From positions 62,001 through 126,000 of the forward strand of contig NZ_QKTO01000005.1 of the NCBI RefSeq assembly GCF_003234855.1: a stretch of DNA of 64,000 nucleotides, in the 5' to 3' direction. Positions 35,070 to 41,907 of the stretch are shown here, in pieces. Both the position numbers and the translations under genes were made by a program. Each line of letters opens with the position of its first letter. Position 1 is the first letter of the stretch. Source of the DNA: Curtobacterium sp. MCBD17_032. Its GTDB lineage: Bacteria; Actinomycetota; Actinomycetes; Actinomycetales; Microbacteriaceae. The notes beneath the pieces are model-generated. The model ran no database searches. It saw only the letters and a list, made by a program, of their open reading frames with translations, and was not told the origin of the DNA.

Positions 35070-36494
35070 ATGTTCAGTGATTCCTCCGAGGTGCTCGCGT
35101 TCATCAAGGACACGGACGTCAAGTTCCTCGACATCCGGTTCACGGACCTCCCCGGGGTCCAGCAGCACTTCAACATCCCCGCATCAACGGTCGACGAGGA
35201 CTTCTTCGCCGTCGGTCAGCTCTTCGACGGCTCCTCGATCCGCGGTTTCGCGTCGATCCACGAGTCGGACATGCAGCTCATCCCCGACGTGACGACCGCC
35301 TACGTGGACCCGTTCCGCGCGGAGCGCACGCTGATCATGGTGTTCGACATCTACAACCCGCGCAACGGCGAGATCTACGGCCGTGACCCGCGCCAGGTCG
35401 CCAAGAAGGCCGAGAAGTACCTCGCCTCGACCGGCATCGCGGACACCGCGTTCTTCGCCCCCGAAGCCGAGTTCTACATCTTCGACGACGTCCGCTACTC
35501 GGTCACGCAGAACGAGTCGTTCTTCTCGGTCGACTCCGAAGAGGGCGCCTGGAACACCGGTCGCGAGGAAGAGGGCGGCAACCTCGCCAACAAGACCCCG
35601 TACAAGGGCGGCTACTTCCCCGTCTCCCCGGTCGACAAGACCGCGGACCTGCGGGACGACATCTCCCTGAAGCTGATCGACGCCGGCCTCGAGCTCGAGC
35701 GCGCACACCACGAGGTGGGCACGGGCGGCCAGCAGGAGATCAACTACAAGTTCGACACGCTGGTCCACGCCGCGGACGACATCCTCAAGTTCAAGTACAT
35801 CGTCAAGAACACGGCGGAGCAGTGGGGCAAGGTCGCCACGTTCATGCCGAAGCCGCTGTTCGGCGACAACGGTTCGGGCATGCACACCCACCAGTCGCTC
35901 TGGTCCGACGGCACCCCGCTGTTCTACGACGAGAACGGCTACGGCGGCCTGTCCGACGTTGCGCGCTGGTACATCGGCGGCATCCTCCGGCACGCGCCGG
36001 CCCTGCTCGCCTTCACGAACCCGACGGTGAACTCCTACCACCGCCTGGTCCCGGGCTTCGAGGCCCCCGTCAACCTCGTCTACTCGGCGGGCAACCGTTC
36101 GGCAGCGATCCGCATCCCGATCACGGGCACGAACCCGAAGGCCAAGCGCATCGAGTTCCGCGCGCCCGACGCCTCCGGCAACCCGTACCTCGCCTTCGCC
36201 GCGCAGCTCATGGCCGGTCTCGACGGCATCCAGAACCGCATCGAGCCGCACGAGCCGGTCGACAAGGACCTCTACGAGCTCCCGCCCGAGGAGGCCAAGA
36301 ACATCCCCCAGGTCCCGGCCGGCCTGTCGCAGGCGCTCGACGCGCTCGAGGCGGACCACGAGTTCCTGACGAAGGGCAACGTCTTCACCGAGGACCTCAT
36401 CCAGACCTGGATCGACTACAAGCGTGAGAAGGAGATCCTCCCCCTCGCGCAGCGGCCGCACCCGTTCGAGTACGAGCTGTACTTCGGCGTCTGA
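35070..36494 (+). CDS. glnA: Glutamine synthetase type I (GlnA1)
   Basis: A 474-residue dodecameric GSI that makes glutamine from glutamate, ammonia and ATP. Metal- and substrate-binding motifs are visible: [50 protein letters not shown] and NRSAAIRIP. The regulatory Tyr is in [10 protein letters not shown], the site adenylylated by GlnE, so this is the GSI-beta subtype. The ATG at 35070 follows AGGAGA. Expression is expected from the GlnR box at 34956-34993, and activity is expected to be controlled by GlnE encoded at 41908-44883. Confidence 0.97.
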   Translation: MFSDSSEVLAFIKDTDVKFLDIRFTDLPGVQQHFNIPASTVDEDFFAVGQLFDGSSIRGFASIHESDMQLIPDVTTAYVDPFRAERTLIMVFDIYNPRNGEIYGRDPRQVAKKAEKYLASTGIADTAFFAPEAEFYIFDDVRYSVTQNESFFSVDSEEGAWNTGREEEGGNLANKTPYKGGYFPVSPVDKTADLRDDISLKLIDAGLELERAHHEVGTGGQQEINYKFDTLVHAADDILKFKYIVKNTAEQWGKVATFMPKPLFGDNGSGMHTHQSLWSDGTPLFYDENGYGGLSDVARWYIGGILRHAPALLAFTNPTVNSYHRLVPGFEAPVNLVYSAGNRSAAIRIPITGTNPKAKRIEFRAPDASGNPYLAFAAQLMAGLDGIQNRIEPHEPVDKDLYELPPEEAKNIPQVPAGLSQALDALEADHEFLTKGNVFTEDLIQTWIDYKREKEILPLAQRPHPFEYELYFGV

Positions 36495-36504
36495 GTCCCG
36501 CACA

Positions 36505-36546
36505 CGAGGAAGGGCCCCGCACCGTCAGGTGCGGGGCCCTTCCTCG
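36505..36546 (+). terminator. Terminator of glnA
   Basis: A 19-bp perfect stem, CGAGGAAGGGCCCCGCACC paired with its complement around a GTCA loop, 11 bases after the glnA stop. Confidence 0.9.
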
Positions 36547-36576
36547 TCGTCGCGCAGGCCTGCCGCGGCAACGGCG

Positions 36577-36661
36577 GGGCCGAGCCTCGGTCGCGCGGAC
36601 ACGCCGCGCCCTCCGGGCGCCGCGATCAGTCCGCAGGGCCGAGGCTCGGCTCCGCATCAGC
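36577..36661. repeat. 85-bp palindromic repeat, copy 1
   Basis: First copy of an 85-bp unit whose ends form an inverted repeat (GCCGAGCCTCGG ... CCGAGGCTCGGC). Copy 2 at 36746-36830 aligns over the full length without gaps and with a handful of substitutions. The unit has no open reading frame that looks coding. Confidence 0.8.
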
Positions 36662-36677
36662 CCGCCCGAGCCGGCCG

Positions 36678-36725
36678 GCCTGGAGGCCCGGCGCCGGTCC
36701 GCCCGGCCGAGACGGGCCTCCAGGC
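36678..36725. repeat. Hairpin between the two 85-bp repeat copies
   Basis: GCCTGGAGGCCCG pairs perfectly with CGGGCCTCCAGGC, 13 bp each side of a 22-base loop. It sits midway between the two repeat copies, so the 36577-36830 block holds three successive stem-loops. Confidence 0.75.
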
Positions 36726-36745
36726 TGCCGCACCCCGCAGCAGCC

Positions 36746-36830
36746 GGGCCGAGCCTCGGCTCAGCGGACACGTCGCGCCTCCCGGGCGCCAGGATCAGTC
36801 CGCAGGGCCGAGGCTCGGCTCCGCCTCAGC
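36746..36830. repeat. 85-bp palindromic repeat, copy 2
   Basis: Second copy of the unit at 36577-36661, offset exactly 169 bp. The rest of the 400-bp gap between glnA and ugd (36547-36576 and 36831-36896) is GC-rich and shows no gene. Confidence 0.8.
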
Positions 36831-36896
36831 GCGCGGCTGCACGCGCGCGAGCGGCGCCCGCGCCGGACGCCGCGGGCACCGCTCGAGGACGATCGG

Positions 36897-38315
36897 TCAG
36901 CGACCGGTGACGAGCACGTCACCCACACCGGCAGCGACGCTCGGCGCGGCAGCGACGGCCGGTGCCGGTCGGCCCAGGGACCGGACCGTCCAGCCCGCCC
37001 CGATCCAATGTGCGACCGGGAGGCAGTTGCGTGCGTCGATCACGACCCGCCGGCCGACGACGGCGGCGAGGGCGGCCGGGACGGCCTCGACGACCTCGTC
37101 CCACTCGGTGAGGACGAGCACGAGGTCGGCGCCCGCGATCGCCTCCGTCATCGATCCCGCGTACGTCAGGGTCGGGAACGAACGACGTGCCGTCTCCATC
37201 GCCTCGGGGTCCCACAACGTGACCTGGGCACCGCGGAGGTGCAGTGCGGCCGCCACGTTCAACGCCGGGGAGTCGCGGACGTCGTCGGTCATCGGCTTGA
37301 AGGCCGCCCCGATGACCGCGATGCGGCGGTTGAGGACCGATCCCCCGGCGGACTCGATCGCCATGTCGATGACGCGCTGGCGCTGCCCCATGTTGATCTC
37401 GTCGACCTGCTGCATGAGCCCGACGACGCGACCCGCACCGAGTTCGTTCGCCCGGTGCATGAGCGCCCGGATGTCCTTCGGCAGGCAGCCACCGCCGAAG
37501 CCGAGCCCGGCGTTCAGGAACTTCCGGCCGATGCGGGCGTCGTGCCCGAGGGCGTCCGCGAGCGTCGACACGTCGGCCCCGGTGATCGCACACATCTCGG
37601 AGATTGCGTTGATGAACGAGATCTTCGTCGCGAGGAACGCGTTGGCGCTCACCTTCACCAGCTCGGCCGTGGCGAGGTCGGTCGTGATGACGGGCGTCCC
37701 CTCGGCGATCGGCGCGGCGTAGACCTCGCGGATGACGGCGTCCGCCGCAGGCGAGGCACCGCCCCAGACGAGACGGTCCGGGTGGAGCGTGTCCTCGACG
37801 GCCTTGCCCTCGCGGAGGAACTCGGGGTTCCAGATGAGCTCGGCGTCGATGCCCGACGGCGAGAACTCGCGGACGATGCCGCGCAGCCGCTCGGCGGTGC
37901 CGACCGGGACCGTCGACTTGCCGACGATCAGGCCCGGGTGGGTGAGGTGCTCCGCGACGCCTCGGGTGGCGCTCTCGACGAAGGTGAGGTCCGCGGCGTG
38001 CGACCCGGCCTTCTGCGGGGTGCCGACGCAGACGAAGTGCACGTCAGCCGCCGCGACCGCTTCCGAGATCGAGGAGGTGAAGCGGAGCCGCCCGGTGGCG
38101 ACGTGCTTCGTGATGAGTTCCGGCAGACCGGGCTCGTAGAACGGCACCTCGCCGGCGGACAGGGCCGCGAGCTTGGCCGGGTCGACGTCCACGCCGATGG
38201 TCTCGAAGCCCATCTCGGCCATGGCGGCGGCGTGCGTGGCGCCGAGGTACCCGGTGCCGATGACGCTGATGACGGGAGCGGGGCGCGTGTCCGACGAGGA
38301 CGGGTTCGTGGTCAC
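36897..38315 (-). CDS. ugd: UDP-glucose 6-dehydrogenase
   Basis: A 472-residue NAD-dependent enzyme that oxidises UDP-glucose to UDP-glucuronate. The Rossmann motif is VISVIGTGYLGATHAAAMA, the central domain has NPEFLREGKAVED, and the catalytic Cys lies in GFGGGCLPKDIRAL. The GTG at 38315 has AGGAGG 8 bp upstream; longer ORF extensions are in another gene's sequence. It overlaps the end of the GH26 gene by 4 bp and closes a three-gene operon GT2-GH26-ugd. UDP-glucuronate is the expected precursor for the polymer made by the synthase. Confidence 0.94.
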   Translation of the reverse strand: MTTNPSSSDTRPAPVISVIGTGYLGATHAAAMAEMGFETIGVDVDPAKLAALSAGEVPFYEPGLPELITKHVATGRLRFTSSISEAVAAADVHFVCVGTPQKAGSHAADLTFVESATRGVAEHLTHPGLIVGKSTVPVGTAERLRGIVREFSPSGIDAELIWNPEFLREGKAVEDTLHPDRLVWGGASPAADAVIREVYAAPIAEGTPVITTDLATAELVKVSANAFLATKISFINAISEMCAITGADVSTLADALGHDARIGRKFLNAGLGFGGGCLPKDIRALMHRANELGAGRVVGLMQQVDEINMGQRQRVIDMAIESAGGSVLNRRIAVIGAAFKPMTDDVRDSPALNVAAALHLRGAQVTLWDPEAMETARRSFPTLTYAGSMTEAIAGADLVLVLTEWDEVVEAVPAALAAVVGRRVVIDARNCLPVAHWIGAGWTVRSLGRPAPAVAAAPSVAAGVGDVLVTGR

Positions 38316-39826
38316 TTCTTGACCTCCTGCAGGTCGTAGTCGATGTCGTTCCGGGCGATGCCGGCGACGAAGGCCGCCAAGCTGTCCGCCCGGGAGTCGA
38401 GGCGCCAGTCGTTCGTGGTGCGGGCACCGTCGACGATGGTGGTGGCGGTCTCGCTGAAGTAGGCGAAGCCGATGACGTCGGCGTTGGCCGGGTCGGCGAG
38501 GGCGTCGAAGAGCGAGGTGATCCAGCGCGCCTTCTGCCCGTCCGTGACCGCGGCTCCGGTCTCGGTCGCGCCGATCTCGCTGAGCAGGATGCGCTTGTCC
38601 GGCGCGATCTGCCGGATCTGCTCGAGGGTCCTCGCGAAGGTGGTGTCGAAGGTCGGCGCCTCCGCCGCCTTCCGGTAGTACCCGCTCATGCCGACCCAGT
38701 CGACGTAGTCGTCGCCCGGGTAGTAGGCCCGCAGGGAGTCGAGCGTCTGGTACTTCACGTTGCCCAGGGCGTCGATGCGCGTCGGCGACCAGTTCCAGAT
38801 GACGTAGTCGTTCGCTCCGACACGGTCGAAGACGTCGTGCACGTGCTGCCACATCGCGACGAACGATCCCGGCGCGTTCTGCTGCGCGGTGCCGTCGGCC
38901 CAGTTGTACCAGCTGCCGTTCATCTCGTGGTCGAGGCGGATGACGACCGGCTGCCCGTTCGCCACGAGCGCTTCCGCGTACTGCGTCAGGTAGCGGTCGA
39001 ACGCGCCGCCGGTGATGTCGGCGTTCGTGTACCCGGGGACGTACTTCTGGTCGTTGCCGGTCTTCAGCGGGCGGCTCTCCCAGGTGAGCATCGGGACGCG
39101 CCCGTTCGTCCAGGAGCGCTGGACGGCGTTCGCGTTGAAGTCCTGGTCGAAGCCCTGGAAGTAGCCCACCATGTTCGTAGCAGCACCGATCTGCTGCGAC
39201 AACTGGTCGTACTCGGCCCAGTTGAAGGGCGACTGCGCTGTGTACAGCCCGTACCAACGGGACTGCTGCGCGAGCACCTCGGCCTTGGTCGGGACGTCGA
39301 CGGGGGCCGCGGGGTCCGGGTCGGTCGAGGGGCCGCCCGTCCCGGGGACGACGGTCGGCCCGCCGCCCTGGCCGGATGCCCCGCTCCCGTCACCGTGGCG
39401 GGCGGTGGCCGACGCGCCGGAGGAGGACGAGCCTCCCGAGGAGTGGTGCGCGCCGGACGCGGACCGCGCGGCCACGAGCTGCGACCGCAGGTCGGCGATC
39501 TGGGCCTTGAGCTGGGTGAGCTGGTCGCCGCGGGAGCCGGCCTGCGCCGACGTGCTCTGCAGCTTGCCCTCGAGCTTCCAGATCCGCTCCTGGGCCGCGG
39601 TGAGCTTCGTCTCGAGGGCTTCGGCGTCCGCCGACTGCTCCGGCTTCGTCGGGACGCCGAGCGCCCGGCTGACGGCCGAGGAGACCGGCCCGGAGGGCGA
39701 GATCCACACGGACCAGGTGATGAGCGAGAGGACGGCGACGATGGCCGCCATGCCCACCGCGGTGCGCTTCGCGTGACGGGTCGAGGGGGCCCACCAGGTG
39801 CCGGTGGGACGGGAGTGGTCAGACAA
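38312..39826 (-). CDS. Membrane-anchored glycoside hydrolase family 26-like protein
   Basis: A 504-residue type II membrane protein. A short basic cytoplasmic tail precedes a single helix (about residues 24-44, VGMAAIVAVLSLITWSVWI), then a coiled coil (about 65-120, EALETKLTAAQERIWKLEGK onward). A Ser/Gly/Pro-rich linker leads to a GH26 catalytic domain from about residue 190. The acid/base Glu is in RLDHEMNGSWYNW and the nucleophile Glu in LLSEIGATETG. GH26 includes beta-mannanases and related endo-hydrolases. Fused to the membrane and encoded with a polysaccharide synthase and ugd, it probably trims or releases the nascent polymer outside the cell. The ATG at 39826 overlaps the GT2 stop by 8 bp. 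Confidence 0.88.
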   Translation of the reverse strand: MSDHSRPTGTWWAPSTRHAKRTAVGMAAIVAVLSLITWSVWISPSGPVSSAVSRALGVPTKPEQSADAEALETKLTAAQERIWKLEGKLQSTSAQAGSRGDQLTQLKAQIADLRSQLVAARSASGAHHSSGGSSSSGASATARHGDGSGASGQGGGPTVVPGTGGPSTDPDPAAPVDVPTKAEVLAQQSRWYGLYTAQSPFNWAEYDQLSQQIGAATNMVGYFQGFDQDFNANAVQRSWTNGRVPMLTWESRPLKTGNDQKYVPGYTNADITGGAFDRYLTQYAEALVANGQPVVIRLDHEMNGSWYNWADGTAQQNAPGSFVAMWQHVHDVFDRVGANDYVIWNWSPTRIDALGNVKYQTLDSLRAYYPGDDYVDWVGMSGYYRKAAEAPTFDTTFARTLEQIRQIAPDKRILLSEIGATETGAAVTDGQKARWITSLFDALADPANADVIGFAYFSETATTIVDGARTTNDWRLDSRADSLAAFVAGIARNDIDYDLQEVKK

Positions 39827-41393
39827 TGAGGAACGCCTCCAGAGCGAAGACGGCGATCCCGATCACGTAGGGGATCGACGCGTAGGGGTTGAGACGGGGG
39901 GTGCGGGTGGGCTTCGGCGCGCGCTGCGCCTGTCGTTCGGTCGCGGTGGCGACGTCGCGGCGGGTGGCCAGGACGGTCGCCGTGGAGGCCGTGGTGGCGT
40001 CCGGACCGAAGATCTCGTCGAAGGCGCGGTCGACGGCGGCCTGGTCGTCCGCCGGGCCGACCGGTGCGGCCGGGTCGCGGTCGACCGGACTCGCCGGGAC
40101 GGCGGTGGCGAGGGGCTGCGGCTGGGCCGGGTCCTCCTCGACGGGGCCACCGGCGTAGGCGCCCGCCCGGGTCCCCCAGCCGCTGGCGTGCGCCAGGCGG
40201 AAGAACCCGATGAGACGGATCGGCATGAGGAAGAACGTCGAGACGATGATGAACATCGGCAGGCGGAAGAAGTCCGACGGCTTCTCGGCGAGGTGCCGCA
40301 TCTGCCGGATGGCCATGCTCAGCACACTCGACACGACCATCAGCCCGGCCACGTAGACGAACCCCGTGGAGAAGCCGTACTGGTGCAGGATCCCCTCGTA
40401 GAGGTTCTGCCCCTGGCCGGTGAGCGCCCGGTACGCCCAACCCGCGATGACGCCGAAGAGCATGAACGGCAGGATGATGTCGGTCAGGAAGAACAGTGCC
40501 AGGACCGGCGCGTGCCCGAGCATCCACGGCAGCATGCGCAGCGTGTTGTACTGCGAGCCGCGCGCCCAGCGGAGCTGCTGCTTGAACAGCTTCTTGACCT
40601 GCAGCGGAGCGTCCGTGTACACGAGCGACGTGTACTGGTACACGGTCCGGTACCCCTCCTTGAGCGTCAGGTTCGTGAGCGTCCGGTCGTCGGACACCTC
40701 GAGGAAGACGCCCATGAACTCCTCGTGCATGAACTTGTCCATGACGCGGACGAGGATGTTCCGGCGGAACGCGATGGTCCGACCGGGCAGGCAGCCGATC
40801 TGGCCGAGCACGCTCTGCGCGGGCATCGAGTACAGCGCGCGGGAGTTCTCGAGCCAGTCGGCCCAGCGGGTGATCCACGAGCGGGTCGGCTCGAGGATGC
40901 GCTGCCGGGTGGTCACCCCACCCACGGAGTCGTCGGCGAACGGTCGGAGGAGCTCGACGAGTGTCCCGGGCGTCCAGACGGTGTCCGAGTCGACGAGCAC
41001 GGTGATGTGGCCGGTGGACATCTCGGTGCCGACCTTGACGGCGTTGCGCTTGCCGGGGATCGGGGTGTGGGTCCAGCGGACCAGCGGAGCGAACTCGTCG
41101 CACACCGCTTCGAGGGCCTCGTTCCGGGCGCCGTTGATGACGACGATGATCTCGCCGGGACGCTGTTCGACCATGCGGCCGATGACGTCACGGAACAGGT
41201 CGAGCGGCTCGTCCACGACCGGGACGACGACGCTCGTCGTCCCGGTGTACGTGCCGGTGAAGGGGCGGTAGCGGGCGGAGAGGACGACCTTGAGCAACCA
41301 GAGCAACCAGATCACCAGTGAGTACACGGTGAACAGGTAGAACTCGGGGTGGCCGTCGACCATCTGCCGGATCTGGAGGATGAAGGTGAACAT
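39819..41393 (-). CDS. Processive family 2 glycosyltransferase (polysaccharide synthase)
   Basis: A 524-residue membrane enzyme. Two N-terminal helices flank FYLFTVYSLVIWLLWLLKVV, then a GT-A domain contains VVVINGARNE, the DxD motif LVDSDTVW, a second Asp in EVSDDRTLTN, and the processivity signature KQQLRWARG (QxxRW). Four or more C-terminal helices and an Ala/Pro-rich cytoplasmic tail with a last hydrophobic helix follow. This layout resembles hyaluronan or cellulose-type synthases that extend and secrete the chain. The start is taken at the ATG 41393 (AGGGA upstream); the ORF continues upstream without homology. First gene of the GT2-GH26-ugd operon. Confidence 0.9.
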   Translation of the reverse strand: MFTFILQIRQMVDGHPEFYLFTVYSLVIWLLWLLKVVLSARYRPFTGTYTGTTSVVVPVVDEPLDLFRDVIGRMVEQRPGEIIVVINGARNEALEAVCDEFAPLVRWTHTPIPGKRNAVKVGTEMSTGHITVLVDSDTVWTPGTLVELLRPFADDSVGGVTTRQRILEPTRSWITRWADWLENSRALYSMPAQSVLGQIGCLPGRTIAFRRNILVRVMDKFMHEEFMGVFLEVSDDRTLTNLTLKEGYRTVYQYTSLVYTDAPLQVKKLFKQQLRWARGSQYNTLRMLPWMLGHAPVLALFFLTDIILPFMLFGVIAGWAYRALTGQGQNLYEGILHQYGFSTGFVYVAGLMVVSSVLSMAIRQMRHLAEKPSDFFRLPMFIIVSTFFLMPIRLIGFFRLAHASGWGTRAGAYAGGPVEEDPAQPQPLATAVPASPVDRDPAAPVGPADDQAAVDRAFDEIFGPDATTASTATVLATRRDVATATERQAQRAPKPTRTPRLNPYASIPYVIGIAVFALEAFLIV

Positions 41394-41907
41394 CGATCCC
41401 TGCTGCAACGTTCGAAGGGGAGATTCCGCGCCATCGGGAAATCGGGGGTCGGTTCGGGTGTCCTCATTCAGACAGAACGCAGACTCGCCGCGCAACGTGA
41501 CCCTCGGCCGGGGGTGACCACGGCGTCCCCCGGGGTACACCCGGGTCCGCTGCACGCTGGACAGCGGCGTGTCCGCACTGGTGCTGACAGCAGTTCCGTG
41601 GACCGGTCCGACGGTGCGTGACGTCACGTCCGCCAGTCGGGCTAGCCGGGAGGCTCGGTCCTGGCTGCGCGGAAAGCCCCGGTCACCGCGCGGATCACCG
41701 CCTCGTCACCGGTCTCGACGCGGCTCGCGCCGCGCGTGTTCCGAAACCCTGGTTTCCGGCTGACAGCAGTCCCGCCGACGAACCGACCGGGGTACGGTAT
41801 TCACCTGTGTGGGGTACGACGGCCTCGGCCCGCGAATTGCCGAAGACAACTTCCCCGGACGAGCTCGAACGATGCGCCCCGGGCGTGTCGTCGGGCTCCG
41901 GGAGCGG
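41394..41907. other. 514-bp gap upstream of the polysaccharide operon
   Basis: No convincing gene. It should hold the promoter of the GT2-GH26-ugd operon on the minus strand and the end of the glnE transcript. Visible elements are a 12-bp palindrome CGTGACGTCACG at 41617-41628, a 12-base direct repeat GCTGACAGCAGT at 41583-41594 and 41759-41770, and a near-palindrome CCGAAACCCTGGTTTCCGG at 41741-41759. Local base composition is slightly lower in G+C than the surroundings. The small open frames here lack ribosome binding sites and homology. Confidence 0.6.
41617..41628. promoter_or_regulatory. Palindrome CGTGACGTCACG (candidate operator)
   Basis: Perfect 12-bp dyad containing TGACGTCA, about 225 bp upstream of the GT2 start. 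No regulator can be named. Confidence 0.35.

Noticed and set aside
36424-37722. A 432-codon plus-strand frame through the repeats into ugd
   Set aside because: It is antisense to ugd and includes the terminator and palindromic repeats.
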